NCBI GenBank assembly: GCA_964547995.1
Contig: CAZJRB010000005.1
Span: 1 to 64,000 of the forward strand
Source of the DNA: CAZJRB01 sp964547995
GTDB lineage: Bacteria; Planctomycetota; Planctomycetia; Pirellulales; Thermoguttaceae
Length of the DNA: 64,000 nt
Direction: 5' to 3'
Part shown: piece by piece, positions 1-8,800 of the stretch
Position numbering within the stretch: position 1 is the stretch's first letter
Layout of the letters: each line of letters starts with the position of its first letter
Translations under genes and position numbers: made by a program
The notes under the pieces: generated by a model
What the model was told of the DNA's origin: nothing
Databases searched by the model: none
The model's input: the letters and a program-made list of their open reading frames with translations, nothing else

Positions 1-11
1 TTCGATGCTAA

Positions 12-443
12 TTCAAACCACGGAGAATTCCAGTTCCAAGGGAATCAAAACACGAGCCTGCGGAAGCAGGATGGACACCGCTTCTGTATGCTTCGGCACA
101 AGGTTATCCTCGAATTGCACGCATGTTGCTCGATGCTGGCGCCAATCCAGACATTGGTAATGTTCATGGTATCACTCCACTCATGTATGGTGCGCGTTAC
201 GGCAATATGGACATGTGCCAAACCCTTCTTGAGTATGGAGTTGAACTGGATATCCAAGATGTGCATGGGAGGACTGCCCTGATCCTGGCTGCTCGCGACG
301 GCCATATTGAAATCGTGAAGTTGCTGCTCGATGCAGGAGCTAATCCCACAATCAAAACTAGAGAAGGCATGACGGCTCTAGACTTCGCGTATACTGGTAA
401 GCAGGGCCAAATTGCAAAGTTGCTGAGAAAAGCCAAAAGCTAA
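12..443 (+). pseudogene. Ankyrin-repeat protein fragment, 5' truncated
   Basis: The frame encodes about four ankyrin repeats. The clearest are the units ending in LLLDAGANP, with TPLMYGARYGNMDMCQ and TALILAARDGHIEIV between them. The first repeat (AGWTPLLYASAQG...) is already readable upstream of the only in-frame ATG at 123, and the frame is closed by a TAA at 9-11 with no ATG, GTG or TTG in between. The gene therefore seems broken: either the true 5' end was lost or a frameshift sits near base 10. It ends normally at 443 with a basic helix. Ankyrin repeats are protein-binding scaffolds; the partner is unknown. If translation starts at 123 a 106-aa protein with three repeats could still be made, so it may not be fully dead. 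Confidence 0.6.
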
Positions 444-481
444 CAAGAGCATTCAAGGTGCAAAATGACCCGCGCGGGGTG

Positions 482-582
482 CCCGTGATTGGCCGTGAAG
501 ACGGGCTTGTGTGGCACTGCCTGGCGCAAGCAGTGTGGCGTTGGCCGACGTCTTGTGAGTTGGTGCTGGTGCGGGAGTGGGT
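482..582. repeat. Dispersed ~100-bp repeat, copy 1
   Basis: The first 52 bases are identical to those starting at 2090, and similarity continues for about 100 bases. The unit contains a hairpin (CACTGC...GCAGTG). A shorter piece of its right part (GCGCGGGAGTGGATCGAACC) recurs at about 843-862 and 2175-2194, and a degenerate left part lies near 1105-1137. No coding potential is convincing. Confidence 0.7.
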
Positions 583-589
583 TCGGCCG

Positions 590-1100
590 TCAGCCCGATT
601 CATCGGGCTTTCCGCCGGAGGCGGTCGTAGGCCCGGCGTTTACGCCGGGTTGGACGGCCGGTTGCGGTTTCGTTCGGGTTGGTTTCACGCCCGTTTACGG
701 GCGTTCTCGCCGCCGGGCTTCAGCCGTGTCGCGGATGGGCCGACGACCCCCGGGTCGAGAAGCCCCGTGAACGGGGCTGGGAATAGGGGATTGGGTAGCC
801 GCTCTGCACCCGGCGTAAACGCCGGGCCTAATACCGGCCGGCGCGGGAGTGGATCGAACCAAGAGGGCTCAACGCCGAAGGCGTTATCCATCGAAGCCCG
901 GGGTCAGCGACGTGGCGCAGCCGCGAAGCGCCACCCCGGGTTGCGTGGTCGAGAGGAGACATCACCCTGAAAGGGTTGCACAGGCGGCGATCGTGGAACC
1001 CTTACAGGGTTCGGCGCGGGTGGTTGGCATCGTTACCCAGGGTGCGCCGCTTGGCGGCGACCCTGGGCTGTGTTGTTGAACCGCTTCGCGGTTGATTGCG
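590..1100. repeat. Field of REP-like palindromes
   Basis: About 500 bases are packed with short perfect or near-perfect hairpins, for example GCCCGATTCATCGGGC, CCCGGCGTTTACGCCGGG, GCCCGTTTACGGGC, AGCCCCGTGAACGGGGCT, AACGCCGAAGGCGTT, AACCCTTACAGGGTT, CGCCGCTTGGCGGCG and AACCGCTTCGCGGTT. Each has a GC-rich stem of 5-8 bp and a 2-5 nt loop, and the units are joined by non-repeated linkers. Open frames here are low-complexity and unsupported. The hairpin shape (stem, small loop, asymmetric flank) is that expected of REP sequences that accompany RAYT transposases, and such a transposase gene lies just downstream. Confidence 0.65.
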
Positions 1101-1143
1101 CGGGTGCCCATGATTCGCTATGAAAACGGGCTTGTGCAAAGCG

Positions 1144-1341
1144 AGCCCCGAAGGGGCGATCCTAGGACAGCCCAGGGCGCAGCCCTGGGTTGCGGGTCGC
1201 GATAGAATAGACCGAGCCCCAACGGGGCGACCCTAACCGACCGTTGAGAAACCATGCCGCAATCATGATCGAATGCCGTTATCCACGTTGTACAATTAGG
1301 GCCGCCCCGTTGGGGCTTTTGGGCTTTGGCGCATCCGATAC
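1144..1341 (+). mobile_element. Internally deleted RAYT element (non-autonomous copy)
   Basis: Bases 1144-1292 align with 1421-1572: both REP hairpins and the first ~40 bases of the transposase gene (ATG at 1254 corresponds to ATG at 1531). The sequence then jumps directly to bases matching the 3' flank of the full element (1294-1341 matches about 1990-2037). About 400 bp of transposase coding sequence is missing and the outer right hairpin is absent or changed. This is the structure expected of a deletion derivative that keeps the ends and could be moved in trans. A further GCCCCGTTGGGGC hairpin follows at about 1350. Confidence 0.75.
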
Positions 1342-1420
1342 TTGGAGCCGCCCCGTTGGGGCTTTTTCTTCAATCACAGACGTGCGTGAACCCGTCGTTG
1401 GGATACCGCGAGGCAGGATA

Positions 1421-2082
1421 AGCCCCGAAGGGGCGATCCTATGATAGCCCAGGGCGCAGCCCTGGGGTGCGGGCTGCGATAGAATAGATCGAGCCCCAAC
1501 GGGGCGACCCTAACCGACCGGCGAGAAACCATGCCGCAATCATTGTCCAATGTCGTTGTCCACATCGTCTACAGCACCAAGAACCGCAAGCCCTGGCTGA
1601 AGGACCCGGGCATTCGATCCGAACTCTACGCCTACAAGGCGACCGTTCTGAAGAGCGACGTGGACTCGCCGGCCTTGCTGATCGGCGGCGTCGAGGATCA
1701 CGTCCACGTGCTTTTGCTTCTCTCGCGGAAATGCGCAATCATGGATGTCGTCCAGCGGTCCAAGACCGAGACCTCGAAGTGGATCAAGAAACAAGGCCCG
1801 CGTTACGGTGATTTCCAGTGGCAAGCCGGTTACGGCGCATTTTCCGTAAGCGAGTCGAATGTCGAGCTGGTGAAACAGTACATTGCCGCCCAGGAGGATC
1901 GTCACCGCAAGATGTCTTTTCGGGATGAATTTCGCGAAATCTGCCGTCGCCACGGGATTGAGATCGACGAACGATACGTTTGGGATTGAGTTAGGACCGC
2001 CCCATTGGGGCTTTGGGGGTTGCCGCATCCCGGATACCCAGGGCTGCGCCCTGGGCTATCTTAGGGCTGCCCCGTTGGGGCT
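1421..2082 (+). mobile_element. REP-RAYT-REP element with paired inverted ends
   Basis: The transposase gene is framed by two nested pairs of palindromes. The outer pair, 1421-1466 and 2037-2082, are imperfect inverted copies of each other: each has an AGCCCC..GGGGC hairpin and a CCCAGGGC..GCCCTGGG hairpin. The inner pair, about 1492-1516 and 1990-2014, are inverted copies of GAGCCCCAACGGGGCGACCCTAAC. This is the layout known for REP-associated tyrosine transposases, whose substrates are REP hairpins in inverted pairs. The right end is immediately followed by the second copy of the ~100-bp dispersed repeat (2090). Confidence 0.75.
1531..1989 (+). CDS. REP-associated tyrosine transposase (IS200-like, Y1 family)
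   Basis: A 152-aa protein of the IS200/Y1 transposase superfamily, which cuts single-stranded DNA at hairpins through a 5' phosphotyrosine. The HUH metal-binding motif is seen as EDHVHVLL (around residue 63), and the likely nucleophile is the Tyr of QYIAAQEDRH in the C-terminal helix. The N-terminus (MPQSLSNVVVHIVYSTKNR) and the C-terminal DERYVWD are the usual family ends, so the gene is full length and probably intact. The ATG lies inside the conserved left flank of the element. The surrounding palindromes point to the RAYT branch rather than a simple insertion sequence. Activity is inferred from the intact motifs and the deletion derivative next door. Confidence 0.85.
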   Translation: MPQSLSNVVVHIVYSTKNRKPWLKDPGIRSELYAYKATVLKSDVDSPALLIGGVEDHVHVLLLLSRKCAIMDVVQRSKTETSKWIKKQGPRYGDFQWQAGYGAFSVSESNVELVKQYIAAQEDRHRKMSFRDEFREICRRHGIEIDERYVWD

Positions 2083-2089
2083 GAGGGCA

Positions 2090-2192
2090 CCCGTGATTGG
2101 CCGTGAAGACGGGCTTGTGTGGCACTGCCTGGCGCAAGCAGAGTGGCGCCCAGCGACGCCTTGTGAGTTCGTGCCGGCGCGGGAGTGGATCG
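2090..2192. repeat. Dispersed ~100-bp repeat, copy 2
   Basis: Second copy of the repeat at 482-582, directly abutting the right end of the RAYT element. The first 52 bases are identical to copy 1. Confidence 0.7.
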
Positions 2193-2210
2193 AACCAAGA
2201 GCGAAACCGG

Positions 2211-2303
2211 GGTTTGTCGGAAAACCCGTACGACGGCCTTCCAAGGCGGTCGGGGACTCCGTTTTTCCCCGCCTCGACGGCCTTGGAAGACCATCGTACG
2301 ATC
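2211..2303. repeat. MITE-like palindromic element (GTACGACGGCC core), probably decayed
   Basis: It begins TTTGTCGGAAAACCCGTACG and carries the core stem GTACGACGGCCTTCC...GGCCTTGGAAGACCATCGTAC. The right terminal repeat is not clear, so the copy may be truncated. It is related to the elements at 5723, 12867, 28732, 45363 and 51718. Confidence 0.6.
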
Positions 2304-2503
2304 GTCAACACGGCTTCCGTGGCTACGGCAATCCACCCCGCGTCTTCCCGCCAAGGGGGAGTTGAGATATACTGGGAGCATCGTGGCGGCGATTGCAATT
2401 CGTCAAGGCAAGTAATGAGGAGGGATAAATCATGTTCGATCGAATTGGGCGGGGATGGGCCCTGGCCGTGCAGAGTTGGCGGGTACTGAAAAAGGACAAG
2501 CCG

Positions 2504-2660
2504 GGGTGCCATACCCACGCTTGCGTGGGCATGTGGGAGCGTGTGGAATTCCCCCATTAGTCGAAGTGATCGATTGCGTGCGGATCGTTGCCCAACAAAG
2601 ACCATCTACGTTGCGCCAGTCGGCACCCCAACATGCCCACACAAGCGTGGGCATGGCACC
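2504..2660. repeat. Inverted-repeat element with GGTGCCATGCCCACGC ends
   Basis: The left end (2504-2533) and right end (2630-2660) are inverted copies of each other, each with a hairpin CCCACGC..GCGTGGG. The same ends occur at 28618-28697. The middle ~95 bases are unique. The right end is about 40 bp upstream of the next start codon, so the element forms the leader of the gene at 2702. The rest of 2304-2701 shows no gene. Confidence 0.65.
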
Positions 2661-2701
2661 CATGCACCCGTGCGGCAGACAAACAAACGGAGGAGACGAT
2701 C

Positions 2702-3616
2702 ATGCGAAACATGGGCATCGCCTTGGGCGTCGGGGGGTGGCTCTTGTGCTGCCAAGCGGCTTATGCACAAGGAGGCTACCCGGTGCTGGTTACGGCGAAG
2801 ACCCGGGCGGATCGCCGGGCCACCGAAGAGCTGGAGAAGCCGGGGAAAGTTGTCTTCAGTGACGGGTTCGAGTCGCCCGACTCGCTGAAAAACTACTTCG
2901 AGATCCGCGGGCTCAAGGACGGGCGGGCAAAACTCACGGCCGATCCCAAGAAGGCCCACTCCGGCAAGGGAGCCATTCAGTTCACCGCCCCGGGCAGGGA
3001 CGGCAAATCCTCGGGCGCTGGGGCCAGTTATTGGTTCGGCCCGAAGGGCTACGACCGGATTTATCTGCGCCGCTACATCAAGTTTGCCCCGGACTACGAC
3101 CAGGGCAACCTGCACCACGTCGGCGGCGGCCTGGCCGGGGTGGCCGGCACGAACAAGTGGGGCGGCATGGGCAAGGCCGGCATCCGGCCCAACGGCGACG
3201 ACCGGTTCACCAGCAGCTTCGAGCCCTGGTGCGACTGGCGGCGCTATCCCCCGCCCGGCTTCATGTTCCTCTATACCTACTGGATGGACATGAAGCGCGA
3301 CCGGGACGGGCACTACTGGGGCAACAACATGTGCCCGGCAAAGGACGACCGCATCGCCCTGCGGCGCGACCGGTGGTATTGCCTGGAGCACATGATCAAG
3401 GTCAACGATGTTGGCAAGCCCAACGGGGAACTAGCGGCGTGGATCGACGGCAAGCTCTACATTCACTACAAGGGATTTCGATGGAGAAGCAGTGAGGACG
3501 TGCGGCTGAAGCGATTCAACATCGGGGTGTATGTTCATCATGCGGCGAAGGACAATACGGTCTGGTATGACGACGTGGCCTTGTCGACCGGGTACATCGG
3601 GCCGGTGAGGGAGTAG
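2702..3616 (+). CDS. Exported jelly-roll protein, polysaccharide lyase 14-like
   Basis: 304 aa with a signal peptide (residues 1-22, cleavage near AYA-Q). The mature part starts with a strand-rich segment (KVVFSDGFESPDSLKNYFEIRG) typical of concanavalin/jelly-roll modules. It continues with YLRRYIKFAPDYDQG and the His/Gly-rich LHHVGGGLAGVAG, and ends with AAWIDGKLYIHYKGF and NTVWYDDVALSTGYIGP. This order fits the polysaccharide lyase family 14-like fold seen in many planctomycete exported proteins. Catalytic residues cannot be assigned by eye, so binding or cleavage of an acidic polysaccharide is inference. The start at 2702 was chosen over 2588 because of GGAGGA ten bases upstream and because it puts the signal peptide at the N-terminus. 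Confidence 0.7.
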   Translation: MRNMGIALGVGGWLLCCQAAYAQGGYPVLVTAKTRADRRATEELEKPGKVVFSDGFESPDSLKNYFEIRGLKDGRAKLTADPKKAHSGKGAIQFTAPGRDGKSSGAGASYWFGPKGYDRIYLRRYIKFAPDYDQGNLHHVGGGLAGVAGTNKWGGMGKAGIRPNGDDRFTSSFEPWCDWRRYPPPGFMFLYTYWMDMKRDRDGHYWGNNMCPAKDDRIALRRDRWYCLEHMIKVNDVGKPNGELAAWIDGKLYIHYKGFRWRSSEDVRLKRFNIGVYVHHAAKDNTVWYDDVALSTGYIGPVRE

Positions 3617-4273
3617 AGGGCAGTGGGAAGCGGGGCTGAACTTGTGCCATCACACTGGGAGCCATTCGGGCGTCGGGCGTTTTCGGCATCGGCAGCAACG
3701 GCGCCGGATGCCTCTGTTTATTGCATTGCAGTGCGTACAGGTCCATCGGAGAATTCGCATGATCTCACCCCGTTTGACAGAAGGTTCAAGAGGGTTTGGC
3801 CGTGGCTACCGGCCGTCTAGTCGGTACATGGGAAAATGGTCCAAAACCGCGACAGCCGCAGCACAGCCCCGGCAAGCGATAACGCGATGGGTGGCGCGAG
3901 CATTATAGAGTGAGAAGCCTCAACCCGAATCGAAACCCAAACGCCGCCCGGTACCGCCTGCGGCCGCTGTTTCTGATGACCTTGGTTTTTTGCCGTCCGG
4001 CTTGGCGGCGGTAGTGACCCGTTTGGCGGCATTTCATGAGCTCCCCCCAACGGCAGGGACCGCCGTACAATCCGGCTATGGATCAGACGCCGTACAAGCC
4101 GTCAAAAACCCTTCCGTAGGGGGTGGCGTGAAGCCGAGGTCGCCCCCTCGCCGTGGCAAGATGTATCGGTTGGGGAAGATATACGCATCGCCTCATAATA
4201 CATGTGGGAAAAATCCCGGATCGTCCGATTGAAGGTGTTGGGGAGAAACTTCATACAGGTTAAGGAGGACCCA
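3617..4273. other. Intergenic region, no gene seen
   Basis: No frame has a plausible start, codon pattern or recognisable protein. The last ~100 bases hold the probable promoter and leader of the beta-barrel gene. Confidence 0.5.
4170..4199 (+). promoter_or_regulatory. Candidate sigma-70 type promoter for the beta-barrel gene
   Basis: TTGGGG (4170-4175) and CATAAT (4194-4199) are separated by 18 bases, giving a leader of roughly 65-70 nt before the ATG at 4274. This is pattern matching only. Confidence 0.4.
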
Positions 4274-5140
4274 ATGAAAACTTGGAGTATTATCGCGTCC
4301 GCGCTTGCCGTGGGGTTGGCTATTTCTGTCAATTCGGCCCAGGCGGTCGAAGCAAGCTACGCGGAACTGATTGAGCGTGTTAGCGCTCTGGAAGAACAAC
4401 AATGTGCGGCCGATTGCGGCACGTGCTGCGGCCAGGAATGCTGCTGCCCGGTCGCCTACGTAGGCTTGGAAGCCACGTTCCTGCGGCCTTACACGAATGG
4501 CCTCGGTGGCGCCATCCCTGCCTACCAAATGGGGGGCGAATACCAGACCGGCATCCGTCTCTACGGCGGTTGGCAAAACGGCGCCGGCGTCGGCGCCCGC
4601 CTGCGTTGGTGGACATTGAACCGCGATATCAACATGGTGGTTCCCGCAGGTGCTGTCGTCAACCTCGACATGGATGCCTTTGACGCCGAGATCACGTTGG
4701 ATGAACAACTCTACAACTTCGACGTGACGTTGTCCGGCGGTATCCGATACGGCAGAGCGGCACTCGGTAGCTTGCCGGCTGGTGTGATTGCGTTTGAGGG
4801 AACCGGTCCGACGGTCGCTCTCGAGGTCCGCCGGCAACTGGGGGCATCGCGTCTCTCGTTCGTTGGAAACTTCCGAGGGTCCTTCCTCGTCGGCGATGTC
4901 ACCGACACGGCCGGAGTTTTCCTTTGGGTTTCACCGGTTCGAGAAGACACGGCGATCGTCTGGGAGAACCAACTCGGCGTCATCTGGACCTACGGCATGG
5001 CCAACGGCATGGACCTGAACATCCGCGGCGTCTGGGAGACGCAGCTCTGGATGAACGACACGCTGGCCGATGACTGGAACGGCCTCGGCACGAATCTCGC
5101 CCTCAGCGGTCCCACGCTGACCGCCGAGTTACGATGGTAA
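4274..5140 (+). CDS. Outer-membrane beta-barrel protein (Lpg1974-like)
   Basis: 288 aa. A signal peptide (about residues 1-24, ending AQA) is followed by a short coiled-coil stretch (ELIERVSALEEQ). Next comes a Cys-rich segment (CAADCGTCCGQECCC, about 41-55) and then alternating amphipathic strands to the C-terminus, which ends LTAELRW with the terminal aromatic residue usual for outer-membrane barrels. The pattern matches the Lpg1974/BBP-like pore-forming family common in planctomycetes. The Cys cluster could form disulfides that tie the barrel to the matrix or to another subunit; that is a guess. The start at 4274 has a strong TAAGGAGG nine bases upstream. The gene stands alone between a candidate promoter and a clear terminator. 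Confidence 0.75.
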   Translation: MKTWSIIASALAVGLAISVNSAQAVEASYAELIERVSALEEQQCAADCGTCCGQECCCPVAYVGLEATFLRPYTNGLGGAIPAYQMGGEYQTGIRLYGGWQNGAGVGARLRWWTLNRDINMVVPAGAVVNLDMDAFDAEITLDEQLYNFDVTLSGGIRYGRAALGSLPAGVIAFEGTGPTVALEVRRQLGASRLSFVGNFRGSFLVGDVTDTAGVFLWVSPVREDTAIVWENQLGVIWTYGMANGMDLNIRGVWETQLWMNDTLADDWNGLGTNLALSGPTLTAELRW

Positions 5141-5196
5141 TCGCGTAGTTATTGACGGCACAAGCGCCCAAGAAACGCCTTAACTCCTGAGGTTTA

Positions 5197-5232
5197 CCCT
5201 GGTTCCGTTTCTAACGGAACCAGGGTTTTTTT
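5197..5232 (+). terminator. Rho-independent terminator
   Basis: A 13-bp perfect stem CCCTGGTTCCGTT/AACGGAACCAGGG with a 3-nt loop, followed by seven T. It ends the beta-barrel transcript. Confidence 0.95.
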
Positions 5233-5882
5233 GTGGGTGCGGCCGCGCAAAGAAAAAGCCCCGTCCCGGAACCGGGACGAGGCCGTGGCGAGCCCAAAGG
5301 GCGGCCGGTTGGCGTCGACTGGCCGCCGTATCGCGGGAGGGTCATGTACGATTGGACTCACCGGACCACCGAATAGTGGCACAAGGCGAGGATAAGTTGG
5401 TGACATCGATGAATTGCAATCGGTATGCCAAAGACGGACCGGCCCGCAAGAATACGTCTCACAAAACGGCGCAAGTGACTTTGCCGCAAGCACTTGGCAG
5501 CAATCGCCACGGCCGGCGTTGCGGCGCGCGTCCGCGCCGGCGGACGTGGCCTTTTCCACACATCCACACGCGGCACGTTGTCGGAAATCAACGCCGGGCC
5601 GCTGCGAAGTCGCGGCTGGCGGTCGCGGGATATCGGTAGTAGGGGTTATTGCGCCCGAAATCGACCGCACAACAGGGCCGAAGCCCCATTCCACGACCAA
5701 CGGTCGCGGTTTTTGTACGCCAGGCTTTGTCTCAAAACCCGTACGACGGGCTTCCAAGCCCGTCGTACAACCCGTTCGGACACGTTTTGAGACAAAGCGC
5801 TAGTTGCCCGGACTCCCCGTTTGTACTACAATGCAGTGCGTTCACGGGCAATCGCCTCTTGCGTAACTGAGCGACACGGAAA
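5233..5882. other. Intergenic region with repeats, no gene seen
   Basis: It holds a hairpin GTCCCGGAACCGGGAC at 5264-5279, which with the A-rich run on its left would read as a terminator on the - strand. It also has a half copy of the GACCAACGGTCGCGG repeat near 5695 and the MITE-like element at 5723. Open frames here have no family resemblance. Confidence 0.5.
5723..5798. repeat. MITE-like element, 76 bp, short form
   Basis: Terminal inverted repeats GCTTTGTCTCAAAA and TTTTGAGACAAAGC enclose the palindrome GTACGACGGGCTTCC/AAGCCCGTCGTAC. The whole 76 bp is identical to 28732-28807, which suggests recent spread. Confidence 0.85.
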
Positions 5883-8800
5883 ATGATCCCCCTGCGCCGT
5901 TGGAAACACCCGCCGATCGGGGTCCGGTCTTTCGGCATGTTGACTGCGGGCGTCTTACCCGGTGCCCGATGGCTGCTCTTGGCGTTGGTGTTTTGCGTGT
6001 TCCGTTTCAGCGCGCCGGCATTCGCCCAGGAATCCTCGTCGAAAAAGCCTATCCCTTCCATCGCCGACCGGCAAGCGGTGCTGAAGGAGATCGACGAGAT
6101 CTACAATCTCTCGAAGAAACGGGACCCGGCCGAAAAGCTGACGATGGCCGGGGAGATGTTCGGGGTGGCCAACGAATCGTCGGGCAAGCCGACGCAGCAT
6201 TTCGTCCTGCTTCACCAGGTGATGAAGTTGGCCGAAGAGGGCGGGGACGCCGTCTTGATGGTCCGGGCGATCGACACGATGGCGCGCACCTTCGAACTCG
6301 ACGCCCTGGAGACCAAGGGCAAGATGCTCAAGCAATTCGCCGCCGGGGTCAAGAACTCCGAGAGGATCGAGTCCCTGGTCAAAGCCTCGAAACCCTATGT
6401 CGATCAAGCGATGGCCGAGAAGCAGTTCGACTATGCGTTGAGCATCGCCGACGCGGCGTACAAGGCCACGCTGTATCCGCCCGGCAAGGATCTCCGCAAG
6501 GAGATGCTCGACCACCGCACGCAGATTCAGGAGACCTGTGCGAAGCACAAGGAAATCGAGAGCAAGCTCGCCGATCTGACGGCGAACCCGGACGACCCGG
6601 ACGCGAACCTCTACTTCGGCCGTTTGTTCTGCTTCAAGCGGGGCGACTGGCGCAAGGGGCTGCCGCTGCTGGCGAAGGGCAGCGATTTCGACCTGGCAAC
6701 CCTTGCTCGACGAGACTTGAACGAACCGCCCAGCGAGCCGGTCGAGCAGGTCAAACTGGCCGATGCGTGGTACGACCTGGCGAATACCCGAAAGGACACG
6801 CAGGAAAAGAACGCCCTGCTGCTGAGGTCACGCGATTGGTACGACAAGGCGAGAAAAAGGGCCACTTCCACGATGCTGAAACTCAAGACCGCCAAACGGC
6901 TCGATGAAACGGCAAAGATCCGGCGGCCGAAACCCCGGACCCCGGCGCCCAGAATGCCGTTCGACCCGAAGCCGAAACCCAAGCCGAAACCGGCACCAAA
7001 GCCCGAGCCAAAGCCGGCCGAACCCCCGGCCCCCAAGGACCCGCTGGAAGGAGCGGTTGTGCTGCTGAGCTTCGACAAGGCCGACATTATCCAGAAGGGC
7101 GGCAAATACGCCTTCAAGGACCTAAGCGGCAACGCGCACGACGGGGTGATCCACGGCGGCGGGGGCCTGCTCGCCGGCCTGGCCGGCGAAGCATTCCGGT
7201 TCGACGGCAAGGACGACTACGTCGACACGGGTTTCTCCGAACGTCTGCCGAACTGGACGACCGCCATGTGGATCGCCGGTACCACCGACCCGGCGGAGGC
7301 CGAAAAGACCAAGAGCTACACGATCCCGTGCCATCTGTTCGGCACCATGTCGCTGATGTGGAGCCATTCGCACCCGACGTACCGTCATTCGGCCAGCATC
7401 TCGCTGGAGGGGAAGTGGTATGCGGCGAAGTTCGCCCGGCCGTTGCCGCAGCGCTGGTATCATTGGGCCGCCACGTTCGACGGCAAGAAGCTCAACGCCT
7501 ACACAAACGGGGTGCTGACGACCTCGGTCGCCGCGGCCGGCTCGCCGCCGGTCTCGACCCGGCCGCTGTTGTTCGGCCGCGGCGGCCGCGCCGAGCCCGG
7601 TTTCTTCTTCGAGGGCCTGTTGGACGATGCCGTAGTCTTCAACCGGGCGCTCTCGCCCGAGGAGATCAAAAAACTGTTCGATCACGGCATGGCGAAAAAG
7701 GGCCTTGCCGATCTAAAGGAGAAGCCAAAACCCGAAGAGCCGGAGCCCCAACCGGAACGGCCGGCCGAGTGGATCGACCTGCTCGCGTCCGTCGACCCGG
7801 AGAAGGACACGGTCTCCGGCGTTTGGACGAAGATCGAAGGCGGCGGGATCAAGACCTCCGGGCACGGCCGCGAGCGGCTCGCGCTGGCCCCTCCACCCGC
7901 CGAAAGCTATGAATTGAGCTTCCAGTTCGTTCCCGAAAAGGAGGCCGACGTCTCTCCGTTGCTCCCCGTTGGAAACACCCGGTGTCATGTCGTGATTGCC
8001 GGTTGGAGCGGTCAGGTCGCCGGGATCAGTTCCATCGACGGAAAAGACGCCTCGCACAACAGCACCCGCAAGAAACCGCGTCAATACGAGGCGGGCCGGG
8101 AATACACGGTCCTCTCGCGGGTCGCAGTCGACGGTGAGACGGCCGGGATCAGCATCTTCGTCGATGGCCGTCCGCATCTCCATTGGGAAGGAGAATCCGC
8201 CCGCCTGACATCGCCGAAGGGTTGGGATATCCCGGACCCGAAGCTCATCGGCCTGAGCACCTACGACGCCCGCATTATATTCCGCGACGTAAAGGTCCGC
8301 CCGTTTACTCCGGTAAAGCCGAGAATCGGCGGAGCCATCATCGTCGGCAAACCGACGAAAACCCGCTCCGCCGGCGGCAACGGCGGTGGAGAGTTCGAAT
8401 CGACCGACCCGGACGGCCGGCCCATGCTCGGCATTTGCCACAGGGGAGCCGGTGCGGGATTCGGCGGCGCGATCAGACCCATTACGCCCGTCTTTCAGAC
8501 CGACCACGATGCCGCGCACGGGGGCGAAATTGTCGTCGCAAAACCGGGCTACGCCGTGGGGGGCATGAACGTCAACGCCGGCAAATTCGTCTTCGGAGTG
8601 CAGCTCGTCTTCATGCGACTCGCCGATGGTCGGCTCCTTCCAGACGACCAGTACACCAGCGGTTGGATCGGCAGGCAACCGAGCGGTCCGGGGCAACGGC
8701 TCGGCGGAACCGGCGCCCTGGTCCTCGGAATCTACGGCCGACGCGGATTGGCGGTCGACGCCATCGGGCTGATCGTCCTCGGCAACGAGAGTTCCGCCGA

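Noticed and set aside
590..1100. Possible CRISPR array
   Set aside because: The palindromes differ in sequence and spacing, there are no equal-length spacers, and no cas genes are present. REP-like hairpins explain them better.
5252..5283. Terminator for a - strand gene in 5233-5882
   Set aside because: The hairpin plus T run on the - strand is real, but no credible - strand gene ends there; it is kept only as a note in the intergenic entry.
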